Positions 18,016 through 26,530 of a stretch of 64,000 nt of DNA are shown in pieces. Origin of the DNA: JAHDDY01 sp964549375 (GTDB lineage: Bacteria > Pseudomonadota > Alphaproteobacteria > Rhodobacterales > Rhodobacteraceae); assembly GCA_964549375.1 (NCBI GenBank), contig CAZJWF010000002.1, positions 26,616-90,615 on the forward strand, given 5' to 3'. The notes below the pieces were generated by a model. It worked only from the letters and a program-made list of their open reading frames with translations. It did not search any database and was not told the DNA's origin. Position numbers and translations under genes: made by a program. Position 1 is the first letter of the stretch. Every line of letters begins with the position of its first letter.

Positions 18016-19236
18016 ATGAGCGCGACGGTTGATTTTCAAACTCCAAAACGCAGCAGCTATGACGTAATTATCGTCGGCGGGGCAATGTATGGCTCGTCGG
18101 TTGCATGGTGGCTGTCGGACAATTCGGATTTTGATGGTACTGTTCTGGTCGTGGAGCGGAATCCCACTTACGAAAACACATCCACAACCTGCACCAACAG
18201 TTGTATTCGCCAACAATTTTCCAACGAAATCAACGTTCAAGTTTCTCAATTTGGCGCTGAGTACATTAAGAATTTCCGAGAATTCATGGGCAATGACGAC
18301 CGCGTTCCTGATGTCGTGTTGCAAAGCTATGGATACATGTATCTGGCCGACACGGAAGAGTTCGCGCAGACTCTCCGGGAAGCGCAAGCCGTCCAACAAT
18401 CGCTCGGGTCGGCCACCAAACACATGACCCGCGATGAGATCGCACGCGATTACCCGTTCTATATGCTCGACGATATTATCGGCGCGAACCACAACCTCGT
18501 CGATGAGGGGTATTTCGACGGCAATACGCTGTTTGACTGGTGGAAGCGATCCGCACGAGAGCGTGGGGTTGAGTATCTGACCAACGAAGTAACCGCGATG
18601 ACCAAAAATGCGGCGGGCACCACCGTTGAGAGCGTGACGCTCTCAACCGGCGAAACGCTCTCTTGCGGAACCGTCATCAACTGTTCCGGCCCGCGCGCCA
18701 TTCTGACGTCGCGCATGGCTGGCATCGAAATCCCAGTCGAGCCACGCAAGCGCTACACGTTCATCTTTGACGCCGAGCAACCTTTGGACCGCGACTTGCC
18801 TTTGACGATTGATCCCTCCGGCGTGCATATGCGGACCGATGGCCAGTATTATCTCGCAGGCTGTCCACCGGATGAAGACCCCGCCGTCGATTACGATGAC
18901 TTCGTTCAGGATCACTCGATCTGGGAGGAAAAGGCGTGGCCTACGATTGCCAACCGCATCCCGCAATTTGAGGCAATCAAGCTGATCAATTCATGGGCGG
19001 GGCATTACGCCTTTAACGTCCTCGATCAGAATGCGATCATTGGGCCGCATAACGAGGTATCGAACTTTATTTTCGTCAACGGGTTCTCTGGCCACGGTTT
19101 TCAACAGTCACCCGCGATGGGACGCGGCGTGGCCGAGTGGGTCGCGCATGGGGAATATCGGTCCCTTGACCTGTCGCCCTTCGGATATGATCGCGTTGCC
19201 GAAGGACGGAAGTTTCTGGAAACTGCCATTATCTAA
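18016..19236 (+). CDS. DAO-family FAD-dependent oxidoreductase
   Basis: A 406-residue flavoprotein with the FAD-binding motif YDVIIVGGAMYGSSVAWWL near residue 15, TTCTNSCIRQQFSNEIN, and the C-terminal second FAD contact INSWAGHYAFNVLDQNAIIGPH with NGFSGHGFQQSPAMGRG. The fold belongs to the sarcosine/glycine-oxidase-like family, acting on a secondary or N-methyl amine; substrate is unknown. The ATG at 18016 has AAGGGA upstream; an in-frame extension of 19 codons upstream lacks a ribosome site. It is 69 nt after the CFA-like gene and overlaps the phosphodiesterase gene by one base (TAATG). Confidence 0.85.
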   Translation: MSATVDFQTPKRSSYDVIIVGGAMYGSSVAWWLSDNSDFDGTVLVVERNPTYENTSTTCTNSCIRQQFSNEINVQVSQFGAEYIKNFREFMGNDDRVPDVVLQSYGYMYLADTEEFAQTLREAQAVQQSLGSATKHMTRDEIARDYPFYMLDDIIGANHNLVDEGYFDGNTLFDWWKRSARERGVEYLTNEVTAMTKNAAGTTVESVTLSTGETLSCGTVINCSGPRAILTSRMAGIEIPVEPRKRYTFIFDAEQPLDRDLPLTIDPSGVHMRTDGQYYLAGCPPDEDPAVDYDDFVQDHSIWEEKAWPTIANRIPQFEAIKLINSWAGHYAFNVLDQNAIIGPHNEVSNFIFVNGFSGHGFQQSPAMGRGVAEWVAHGEYRSLDLSPFGYDRVAEGRKFLETAII

Positions 19237-20030
19237 TGCTGAACCCAAGCAGCAAGTTTCTCGTCTTTACGGATATCCACATTGATGTGGACCCAAGGGC
19301 TGATGCGCCCAATGCGGAAGAACGGCTGATTACTGGCATTCGCCATGCCATAACACATCAGCCCAATGCAGAGCGGGTTATCATCACTGGTGATCTGACC
19401 CACAAGGGAGACATCGCATCTTACGAACGGCTACGCGAGTTGCTGACGTCGTTAAAGATGCCAGTCCATTTGCTGCCGGGCAATCATGATAATCGCGACA
19501 ACTTCCTGAGGATCTTTCCTGAGACCGTCACCGATCCCAATGGCTTCGTTCAAGATGTTATTGAGACGCCCGACACAAGGTTGGTTTTGCTCGATACGCT
19601 TTTCGGCCCGCCCTACGACTATCCGGAGTCTCATGCCGGAAAATTATGTGAACATCGGTTGGGTTGGCTTGAAAAAACGCTGTCGGAATCCACGAAGCCC
19701 TGCGTCATCTTGATGCACCACCCCCCGATGCCGACGGGATTTGCGGCGATGGATTCCATCATGCTGCGAGATAGCGATGCGTTCTATCACGTGGTCGAGA
19801 AAGTTGGGAATGTGCGGCATTTGATTTGCGGCCACATCCATCGAACGATTTCCGGTACCTACCGCAACTTATCTTATTCAATGTTAAAGAGTTTTGTCGG
19901 CCAAATGCCGATGGATTTAGCCACGACGAACACCTGTATCGAAGTCAATGAGCCGCCAGCTTATGCCATTGTTTTGACCTCACCCAAGGGAATTACAGTA
20001 CATTATGAGGACTTTTTGTTGAATACTTAA
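19236..20030 (+). CDS. metallophosphoesterase, CpdA-like
   Basis: A 264-residue calcineurin-like phosphoesterase with all metal-binding motifs in order: FTDIHIDVD, GDLTHKGD, GNHDNRDN, HHPPMP and GHIHRT. This is the layout of class III cyclic-nucleotide phosphodiesterases (CpdA/Icc), which hydrolyse 3',5'-cAMP, but related members use other phosphodiesters. The ATG overlaps the stop of the upstream flavin oxidoreductase by one base, so it is probably co-expressed. The downstream spacer to the Hpt gene is AT-rich. Confidence 0.85.
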   Translation: MLNPSSKFLVFTDIHIDVDPRADAPNAEERLITGIRHAITHQPNAERVIITGDLTHKGDIASYERLRELLTSLKMPVHLLPGNHDNRDNFLRIFPETVTDPNGFVQDVIETPDTRLVLLDTLFGPPYDYPESHAGKLCEHRLGWLEKTLSESTKPCVILMHHPPMPTGFAAMDSIMLRDSDAFYHVVEKVGNVRHLICGHIHRTISGTYRNLSYSMLKSFVGQMPMDLATTNTCIEVNEPPAYAIVLTSPKGITVHYEDFLLNT

Positions 20031-20151
20031 GAATGTTTAATTCCGTTAACACATAGAATTTTATAGATATTTATCGCTAAATTGTGCTCAGTAACTAATT
20101 TTCTGGCAACAGACCTAGAGTACAATGGGCTTCTCAAATTCAGGGGAAGTC

Positions 20152-20487
20152 ATGTCATCTGCCTCAGCACTTCAGGATCCGGTGATCGACCGCCAAGCTC
20201 TAGATCGCCACACGATGGGCAATGCTGCGCTTCAGCAAGAGCTCTTCATCCTCTTTTTTGACCAGATGCCGGTCTATCTGGATCAACTCGACGAGGCTGT
20301 TGCCAGCAACGATAAAGATAGCTGGCGCATGGCCGCTCATGGCATCAAGGGCTCCAGCCGCGCTCTTGGTTTCACGCGGCTCGCGAAGATGTCTGCTGAA
20401 TGCGAGACTATAATGCCTCAGGCTGAAGCGCTTGAAGAACTCCGCAGCGCCATCCAAGAAACGCGCAACAATCTTGAAGGGGCATGA
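20152..20487 (+). CDS. histidine phosphotransfer (Hpt) domain protein
   Basis: A 111-residue stand-alone Hpt protein that passes phosphate between a sensor kinase and response regulators. The phospho-accepting histidine lies in AAHGIKGSSRALG near residue 63, followed by the helical A-K-M-S-A-E-C segment. The start at 20152 has AGGGGAA directly upstream; an in-frame ATG 9 codons before lacks one. No kinase or regulator gene adjoins it, so its partners are elsewhere. It converges with the quinone oxidoreductase gene. Confidence 0.85.
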   Translation: MSSASALQDPVIDRQALDRHTMGNAALQQELFILFFDQMPVYLDQLDEAVASNDKDSWRMAAHGIKGSSRALGFTRLAKMSAECETIMPQAEALEELRSAIQETRNNLEGA

Positions 20488-20491
20488 CCAA

Positions 20492-21493
20492 TTAGGCTCC
20501 TTCGATACGGACAACGACCTTTCCGGTTGCTTTTCGATCCTCTAACAACTTAAGACCGTCCGCCGCATTTTCGAGTGGATACACATCTGAAATTAAGGGC
20601 GAAATCTTACCGTCGACGGCCCAATCAAACAGCCGCGAGAGGCTTTCGGCCATAACATCCGGCGCGTGATCGAAATAAGCGCCCCACCAAAACCCAACCA
20701 CATCGATATTTTTGACCAGCAGGTGATTAGCCTTCAGTGGCGGAACGTCGCCTGACGCGAAACCAATGGGCATATACCGCCCTTCGAATGCGCACGCGCG
20801 CAGCAAAGCGGTGCCCAGCGCACCGCCAACTGGATCGTAAATCACATCGGCCCCTTTGCCGGAGGTCAATTCCCGAATGTGATCCCGTAAAGCTGAGGTT
20901 TCGAGGTCGAAATCATCGGAATCAAGGACGATCTCCGCGCCCTTATCCCGCGCAGCGCTCGCTTTTTCTTCGCCGCGCGCCACCGCAATAACCCGCGCAC
21001 CCATTAACACGCCCAGTTCAACGGCTGTGAGACCAACTCCGCCGCCAGCCCCCGCAACGACCAATACTTCGCCCGCCCGCAATCGCGCCCGCCGGGCGAG
21101 GGCCAATTCGGATGAGCCATAGGCAATGGGGATGGCCGCGACCGCGTCGTCACTCAATCCATGAGGGGCCGCCGCGCAGGCGTCGGCCTTGACCACCGCA
21201 TATTCGGCTAAGCCGCCAGAACCACAATAGGCGGCGACGCGCGTGCCGCGCCATCCGGGGTCTAAACCTTCACCAACCGCATCAATCTGGCCGCAGATTT
21301 CACCGCCCGGAGAAAACGGCAGCAGCGGCGTTTGTTGATATGTGCCGCGGGTCATGAGCAAATCGGCAAAATTCAGCCCGCACGCTGAAACTTTCACCCG
21401 GACCTTACCTGGCCCCGGCTCCAGTTCATCCACCTCTCGCATCGCAACATCATCAAGGCCGTTAAAGCTTTCGCAAAGAAGTGCCTTCATCAT
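20492..21493 (-). CDS. NADPH:quinone oxidoreductase / zinc-independent MDR family
   Basis: A 333-residue medium-chain dehydrogenase/reductase. The N-terminal GroES-like domain includes ACGLNFADLLMTRGTYQQ and PFSPGGEICGQI; the Rossmann domain has VVAGAGGGVGLTAVELG. It lacks the structural zinc cysteine cluster, so it fits the quinone oxidoreductase/enoyl reductase branch rather than alcohol dehydrogenases. Physiological substrate unknown. Two adjacent ATG codons open the gene (21493, 21490). It diverges from the J-domain gene by about 100 nt. Confidence 0.88.
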   Translation of the reverse strand: MMKALLCESFNGLDDVAMREVDELEPGPGKVRVKVSACGLNFADLLMTRGTYQQTPLLPFSPGGEICGQIDAVGEGLDPGWRGTRVAAYCGSGGLAEYAVVKADACAAAPHGLSDDAVAAIPIAYGSSELALARRARLRAGEVLVVAGAGGGVGLTAVELGVLMGARVIAVARGEEKASAARDKGAEIVLDSDDFDLETSALRDHIRELTSGKGADVIYDPVGGALGTALLRACAFEGRYMPIGFASGDVPPLKANHLLVKNIDVVGFWWGAYFDHAPDVMAESLSRLFDWAVDGKISPLISDVYPLENAADGLKLLEDRKATGKVVVRIEGA

Positions 21494-21596
21494 TTGTTTA
21501 TATATTCCAATTCGTTGCGAACGAGGCGTTTACCCTTTTGAGGTACATTAAACAAGTTGTGCAGATGTAGAAACTATTTGCATCCAAGGAGTTCGG

Positions 21597-22181
21597 ATGT
21601 CAGGCGCCAATTACCGTAGAGCCACCAAGAACCATGCGGTTCGGGTCGATCATACTGATGGCAGTGTGACGAACGGTTTCGTGCCGGTTCCCATGGGTAT
21701 GGATTTCGTTGGCACGATGATGCAAGCGCAGCATTTCCTGCATTTCGAAACCGATGATGGTGAGTTGACGTTGATGAACGTCGCGGCGATCAAACGGATT
21801 ACCAGTGTCGAGGATGTAGAAGCAAACGCCAGAGAAGCACAAACCAAAGCAGATAAAATTCGCGCTGAACGCGAGGCAGAAGACGCTCGAAAACGTGCCG
21901 AAGAGGAAGCCGAGAGAAAAGCCGAAGCAGAGGCGAGAGCGCGTGCGAGCGGCATCAACTGGACCGCAGCAGAATACGACGCGCTGGAAATCCTTGGCCT
22001 CAAGGCAAAGACCACCAAAGACGAAATTTCCACCGCTTATCGAAAATTGGTCAAGCTGTATCACCCTGACCGCTTGCGGGGCCTTGGCGTCTCGCAAAAG
22101 AAGATCGCGTTTGCAGCAGACCGGCTTGCCGAGATCAATGACGCTTACCGCCTGCTTACTAGTTCGGAAAAGGCAGCCTAG
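21597..22181 (+). CDS. J-domain (DnaJ-like) protein with N-terminal beta domain and coiled coil
   Basis: A 194-residue protein. Residues 1-65 form a small beta-rich segment (AVRVDHTDGSVTNGF); residues 75-115 form a highly charged Glu/Arg/Ala helix likely to be coiled coil; residues 125-190 are a C-terminal J domain with ALEILGLKAKTTKDEIS and the HPD signature near residue 156. J domains stimulate DnaK ATPase. The N-terminal domain is unassigned, so the client is unknown. AAGGAG is 6 nt upstream of the ATG. Its end overlaps the convergent hydrolase gene by 4 nt. Confidence 0.82.
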   Translation: MSGANYRRATKNHAVRVDHTDGSVTNGFVPVPMGMDFVGTMMQAQHFLHFETDDGELTLMNVAAIKRITSVEDVEANAREAQTKADKIRAEREAEDARKRAEEEAERKAEAEARARASGINWTAAEYDALEILGLKAKTTKDEISTAYRKLVKLYHPDRLRGLGVSQKKIAFAADRLAEINDAYRLLTSSEKAA

Positions 22182-23131
22182 CGTCGATTTGCGAGGCGTT
22201 CTAGCGCCGCAATCACGTCGGATTGTGCGACCTGATGCGCCATGTGACCGACGCCGGGCAGCTCGGTTAAACGAACCGCCCGGTTCGTCGCCTTGAACCG
22301 CCTTGCGTGTTCCTCAATCGGTACAATTTTATCCTCGGTTCCATGCAGCAACTCGACGGGTACTTTCAGTGCCGCATAGCCTTGGGAGGTAATCCTCATG
22401 GCCTGATTCACGTTGGTAATATCCCGACCATTTTCCCGAAACGTCGCGGGACGCGACGCCAGCTCTGCGCCGATAAAGTCGACATACCCCTCTGGCGGAG
22501 TTTGAGGACGAAACACACGCCTCACCGCATTTTTGATGCCCCCATTCAAGGCGCGGTTTCGGACAAGTGCATTAACGGGTGGGCCGAACACCGCCGTTGC
22601 AGCGGCGGCATGATAGGCGTTGTCCCCGGCAGGCCAAGGATAGGTCAATCCCGATACGATTACCGCTCCGGCAAGGCTCTCCGGCGCATCCACCGCCCAA
22701 GCCGCAGCCACCGCCCCGCCATAGCTGTGACCCAATACAATCGGCTTTTGCACCCCAAGCTCGGCGGCACCAGCGCGCAAGATCGCCGCTTGTATGGAGG
22801 GTGTATCGGCGCGCCCTGTTCCCCTTTCGGAATAGCCGTGGCCCGGACGATCAAACGCAAGGGCGGTAAAGCCTCGTTCCACGATGGCGTCGCTCAATGC
22901 GAACGTAAAATCACGCAAATTGCCCGACGCGCCGTGAATTAAAACAACCGTCGGACCTGACCCACGTTTGTCATAGTGAAGGCGGGTTCCCGCCGCTGTC
23001 ACGAACTCTCCAATCGGCGGGTATTGCGCCTCAATCGTCGCAACGAACTGTGAGGCTGGCGGCGAACACGCGATTACAAGACCCGTCGTTCCAAGCCCGA
23101 GCAACGCTGCGCGGCGTGTCCATCGTGACAT
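22178..23131 (-). CDS. alpha/beta hydrolase, exported or lipoprotein
   Basis: A 317-residue hydrolase with an N-terminal RR-containing signal (SRWTRRAALLGLGTTGLVIAC; the Cys near residue 22 could be a lipobox), followed by the hydrolase fold: VLIHGASG oxyanion segment, GHSYGGAVAA nucleophile, GTEDKI Asp and GVGHMAH His. Substrate unknown. I start at 23131, where GGA lies 8 nt upstream and a signal peptide follows; the 37-codon longer frame adds no recognisable domain. Upstream is a ~170 nt spacer divergent to an unassigned gene. Confidence 0.78.
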   Translation of the reverse strand: MSRWTRRAALLGLGTTGLVIACSPPASQFVATIEAQYPPIGEFVTAAGTRLHYDKRGSGPTVVLIHGASGNLRDFTFALSDAIVERGFTALAFDRPGHGYSERGTGRADTPSIQAAILRAGAAELGVQKPIVLGHSYGGAVAAAWAVDAPESLAGAVIVSGLTYPWPAGDNAYHAAAATAVFGPPVNALVRNRALNGGIKNAVRRVFRPQTPPEGYVDFIGAELASRPATFRENGRDITNVNQAMRITSQGYAALKVPVELLHGTEDKIVPIEEHARRFKATNRAVRLTELPGVGHMAHQVAQSDVIAALERLANRR

Positions 23132-23299
23132 CGCGTTTTCCTTTATGATGAGCATCCAAGTAGGATTCCGGCTCACCGACTTCAATCCACCCGCACCGAA
23201 CTCACATCGTTTTGAGCAGATCAGAAAATTTTCCATTGACATTCGTTCTTTTTATGTTCTAGTTAGCGGTGTTATTTTTTGACGGAAGGCAAAAGCAGC

Positions 23300-23869
23300 G
23301 TGGACTTCGAACAGACCTTGGAAACTCAGCGGCTTCGCCTGCTCCGCATTGTCGCGGCGCTGGTTGTTGCGGTGGGAGTTCTGGCTTTAGGTCCGGTATC
23401 ACGCGGTTTTTCGGAGTGGACCCTTGGTTTTGTCGGATCGATTTTGTCGCGCGCTGAGGCAGCAGCACGGTATTTATTGATTGCGCAGGCCCGTTCGATG
23501 GTTTTTCGCAGCAATTCTGATCTCGACACCCATCAGATATTCGAGATGTTTGCCCCAGATTTGGCCCCGGACGAAACGGATGTTTCGTTGTCAGAGTACC
23601 AGAGGCGGCTAAAGGCATTGCATGCCGTGCTGATGGACTTGCCGTTCCATGCCGCGCGTTTGCTTCGCCGGTTCGAGAAACAGATGCGCCGAGCGGCGGG
23701 ATCGAAAGGTCAGCTTTCACGCCTCCCTCATCTCGACCAATCGCCTTTATTCTGCGCGTGGCATCTGACTGCCAACCGTATTGAGCGTCCGCCTGACAAA
23801 TGCGCGACAATAACACCTCGGATCGTTTCAACTCCCTCCGGTTTCCGGGCGGGAGGCGTAGTCGGTTGA
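23300..23869 (+). CDS. hypothetical protein with N-terminal membrane segment
   Basis: A 189-residue protein whose first 30 residues include a hydrophobic helix (IVAALVVAVGVLALGPV), then an amphipathic stretch with VGSILSRAEAAARYLLI and a basic C-terminal region. I do not recognise the family. Possible starts are TTG 23279 and GTG 23300; GGAAGG 10 nt upstream of the GTG favours the latter. A perfect TTGACA lies at 23236-23241 but without a convincing -10. The last 80 residues are basic and low in obvious structure, so the true extent is uncertain. Confidence 0.5.
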   Translation: MDFEQTLETQRLRLLRIVAALVVAVGVLALGPVSRGFSEWTLGFVGSILSRAEAAARYLLIAQARSMVFRSNSDLDTHQIFEMFAPDLAPDETDVSLSEYQRRLKALHAVLMDLPFHAARLLRRFEKQMRRAAGSKGQLSRLPHLDQSPLFCAWHLTANRIERPPDKCATITPRIVSTPSGFRAGGVVG

Positions 23870-23962
23870 GCCATCACGCGATAGCTCACGAAAAGCGGAT
23901 ATTCTAGTTTTCCCACTGCCGCATTCGCAGCCAAATAAATTTGCCAATTTTCCCGGTCTATG

Positions 23963-24000
23963 CCACCCCAGTGGGGAACCGTGCATTCGGTAAAAGCACA
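23963..24000 (+). promoter_or_regulatory. possible structured 5' leader of the sulfhydrylase gene
   Basis: The leader holds a CCAC/GTGG hairpin (23963-23974) followed by two interleaved short helices, ACCG with CGGT (23978-23981/23988-23991) and GTGC with GCAC (23981-23984/23996-23999), which could form an H-type pseudoknot. SAM-sensing riboswitches often precede metY in Alphaproteobacteria, but I do not see the SAM-II conserved elements, so this is only a candidate. Confidence 0.2.
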
Positions 24001-24026
24001 AACTTTATATGTGAATGGGGAAGAAA

Positions 24027-25316
24027 ATGACGGATATCAATGAACTCGGATTCGACACACGCATGATCCATGCGGGAGCGGTGCCCGATCCCGCAACTGG
24101 CGCACGGCAGACCCCAATCTATCAAACAACCTCGTTCGTCTTCAAAGATGCCGCCCATGCCGCGCGCCTGTTCAGTTTGCAGGAAGTTGGCTACATCTAT
24201 TCACGTCTGACCAACCCGACCGTTGGCGCTTTGCAAGATCGCTGTGCCTCGCTGGAAGGTGGTGTTGGGGCCGTGGCTACGTCGTCTGGACACGCCGCGC
24301 AGATTCTCGCCCTCTTCCCGCTCATGAGTCCGGGGAAGAATATCGTCGCTGCCCGGAAACTCTATGGCGGATCAATCAACCAATTCTCGAATGCCTTTAA
24401 GCGGTTTGGATGGGACGTTAAGTTCGTTGAAGGCGATAATATTGACGAAGTCGCAGCAGCCGTTGATGACAACACCCGCGCCCTTTTTTGCGAGAGCCTC
24501 GCAAACCCCGGCGGCGTTGTTACGGACCTAGAAGGCTGGGCAAACACCGCGAATGAGAAAGGCTTACCGCTCATCGTCGACAACACGATGGCCACCGCTG
24601 CGCTGTGCCGACCCATCGAACACGGTGCAACAATTGTCGTGAACTCGACGACAAAATTCCTGAGCGGTAATGGTACGTCTATCGGCGGCGTTGTGATCGA
24701 CAGCGGAACGTTTGACTGGACAAAGAGCGGAAAGTTCCCGTCGCTGTCCGAACCCGCCCCGGAATACAACGGTATCAAATTCCATGAAGCCCTTGGACCA
24801 ATGGCATTTACATTCTTCGGAATTGCCGTTGGTCTGCGCGATCTGGGTGCCGCACAGACGCCGCAAAATGCATTCTACACGCTGCTCGGCATGGAAACGC
24901 TTTCGCTGCGGATGGAACGCCATTCCGAAAACGCGCTTAAGGTGGCCAAGCACCTCGAAGGACATGCAGCGGTCGAGTATGTCAGCTATGCTGGCCTCGA
25001 CTCGTCGCCGTACAATGCCGCCGCGAAAAAGTACCTGCCGAACGGCGCGGGTGCTGTCTTTACTGTCGGCCTGAAAGGTGGGTATGACGCGGGCGTGTCG
25101 CTGGTCGACAACTTACAGCTTTTCTCACATCTCGCGAACATCGGCGATGCGCGGTCTTTGGTTATCCATTCGGCCTCGACCACGCACTCGCAACTCTCGG
25201 ACGAAGAAAAGACCGCTGCCGGAGCCGGGCCTGAAGTGGTGCGCCTGTCGGTCGGTCTGGAGAATGCAGAAGACCTGATCGCGGACTTGGATCAAGCGCT
25301 GGCGAAGAGTGCGTAG
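24027..25316 (+). CDS. metY: O-acetylhomoserine sulfhydrylase (MetY), PLP enzyme
   Basis: This cytoplasmic PLP-dependent enzyme makes homocysteine from O-acetylhomoserine and sulfide in methionine synthesis. At 429 residues it has the usual length of the long O-acetylhomoserine branch. Motifs: FDTRMIHAGAVPDPATGA at the start, QTPIYQTTSFVF, the YSRLTNPT loop, ATSSGHAAQ, and NSTTKFLSGNGTSIGG with the PLP lysine. The C-terminal SASTTHSQLS is typical. I chose 24027 (GGGGAAG before it) rather than the ATG 4 codons earlier. A hairpin follows at 25343-25363. Confidence 0.94.
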   Translation: MTDINELGFDTRMIHAGAVPDPATGARQTPIYQTTSFVFKDAAHAARLFSLQEVGYIYSRLTNPTVGALQDRCASLEGGVGAVATSSGHAAQILALFPLMSPGKNIVAARKLYGGSINQFSNAFKRFGWDVKFVEGDNIDEVAAAVDDNTRALFCESLANPGGVVTDLEGWANTANEKGLPLIVDNTMATAALCRPIEHGATIVVNSTTKFLSGNGTSIGGVVIDSGTFDWTKSGKFPSLSEPAPEYNGIKFHEALGPMAFTFFGIAVGLRDLGAAQTPQNAFYTLLGMETLSLRMERHSENALKVAKHLEGHAAVEYVSYAGLDSSPYNAAAKKYLPNGAGAVFTVGLKGGYDAGVSLVDNLQLFSHLANIGDARSLVIHSASTTHSQLSDEEKTAAGAGPEVVRLSVGLENAEDLIADLDQALAKSA

Positions 25317-25342
25317 GCCCAACGCTCCCATCCATCCTTTTG

Positions 25343-25363
25343 TTGCCCGGCATGTCCGGGCAA
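25343..25363 (+). terminator. hairpin after metY
   Basis: TTGCCCGG and CCGGGCAA form an 8 bp perfect stem with a 5 nt loop, followed by a T-containing tract. It lies between the metY stop and the next gene start, so it probably ends or attenuates metY transcription. The U-tract is weak, so a rho-independent role is likely but not certain. Confidence 0.6.
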
Positions 25364-25385
25364 TTCATCTTTAGGAACAACTTCA

Positions 25386-26381
25386 ATGAAAGCTCTCGTT
25401 TATACTGGCGTCGGTGAACTCGACTACCGCGATGTACCGGACACCGAATCCAGTACCGAGCTTTCTAAAGTCAAAGTGGAAGCGGTTGGCATTTGCGGTT
25501 CAGATATGCACGCCTATCACGGTGCAGATCCGCGCCGGATGCCGCCATTGATCTTGGGACACGAGGCATGCGGGATCGCGGAGACAGGTCGCTATGCCGG
25601 GCAGCGCGTGACCGTAAACCCCATGACGACATGTGGCAGGTGCCGGTATTGCATTGAAGGCCGCGACAACATTTGCCCTGATCGCAAACTGCTTTCTATC
25701 CCGCCAAACGAAGGTGCCTTCGCAGAATACTTGGTTATCCCCGACAGCAATCTGGTTCCGGTCCCTGATGGCGTCGCCCCCGAACAGGCCGCGCTCGCTG
25801 AACCAATTGCGTGCGGATGGCATGCGATCCGATTAGGCGCGGAGAGGCTGTCGCAGCCGCTTTCGACAGCGCGGGTGCTGATTATTGGCGGAGGCGCCAT
25901 CGGCGTCGGCTCTGCGCTTTGTGCGGCGGATCAAGGCGCGAAAGATATCTGGATCGCCGAACCCAGTGCTGAACGGCGCGCGACAGCAGCGGCGGCTGGC
26001 CCCTTCAAAACCTATGATCCTCGCGCGGGCGGCCCCGAAGAGTCATCCGCTGATCTTGTCATCGACGCCTATGGTTCAGAAGCCTCTCGCGCTGATGCCT
26101 CTCGCTTGGCAGCGCCGGGCGGTGTGATCGCGCATATTGGGTTGGCCGGAGGAGATGCTGGGCTTGATACTCGGAAAATGACCCTGCAAGAGATCACCTT
26201 CATCGGCACGTACACGTACACAATGGCCGATTTTCACGCGACAGCTCAGGCGATCTTTGCGGGACGGATGGGCGATTTTAATTGGATCGAACGCCGTCCT
26301 CTCAGCGATGGAGCGCAGGCGTTCAAAGACCTCGACAATGCAGCTGTCGGAGCAGCAAAGGTCGTCCTGATCCCATCTTGA
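25386..26381 (+). CDS. zinc-dependent alcohol/polyol dehydrogenase (MDR family)
   Basis: A 331-residue medium-chain dehydrogenase. Catalytic zinc residues lie in GICGSDMHAYHG (Cys near residue 38) and GHEACG; the structural zinc cluster is CGRCRYCIEGRDNIC near residue 82; the Rossmann motif is LIIGGGAIGVGSALCA. It resembles threonine, sorbitol and galactitol-phosphate dehydrogenases. The substrate alcohol cannot be told. AGGAACAACTTCA precedes the ATG. A strong terminator lies 14 nt after the stop. Confidence 0.88.
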   Translation: MKALVYTGVGELDYRDVPDTESSTELSKVKVEAVGICGSDMHAYHGADPRRMPPLILGHEACGIAETGRYAGQRVTVNPMTTCGRCRYCIEGRDNICPDRKLLSIPPNEGAFAEYLVIPDSNLVPVPDGVAPEQAALAEPIACGWHAIRLGAERLSQPLSTARVLIIGGGAIGVGSALCAADQGAKDIWIAEPSAERRATAAAAGPFKTYDPRAGGPEESSADLVIDAYGSEASRADASRLAAPGGVIAHIGLAGGDAGLDTRKMTLQEITFIGTYTYTMADFHATAQAIFAGRMGDFNWIERRPLSDGAQAFKDLDNAAVGAAKVVLIPS

Positions 26382-26394
26382 CTGCACAGAAACA

Positions 26395-26427
26395 CCAGAA
26401 AATTGTCGCTTATTTTCTGGTTTTTTT
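26395..26427 (+). terminator. rho-independent terminator
   Basis: CCAGAAAA (26395-26402) pairs perfectly with TTTTCTGG (26413-26420) over 8 bp with a 10 nt loop, and seven T follow directly. It closes the alcohol dehydrogenase unit. Confidence 0.85.
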
Positions 26428-26530
26428 GCAAGAAATACAACATATTAAAACTAACTTTCGCGGCTGTCATTTAGTTATTCTCTACCTCGATGAGGCACCC
26501 TACGCCTGTTGCCATATTGAGGGATTGATC

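Noticed and set aside
20027..20040. TTAA-N6-TTAA considered as a CtrA site before the Hpt gene
   Set aside because: The CtrA consensus needs N7 spacing; here it is 6, and one half overlaps the stop codon of the phosphodiesterase gene.
23941..24026. SAM-II riboswitch before metY
   Set aside because: The conserved SAM-II U-rich and A-rich strands were not found; only an unspecific pseudoknot possibility remains, reported as a weak candidate.
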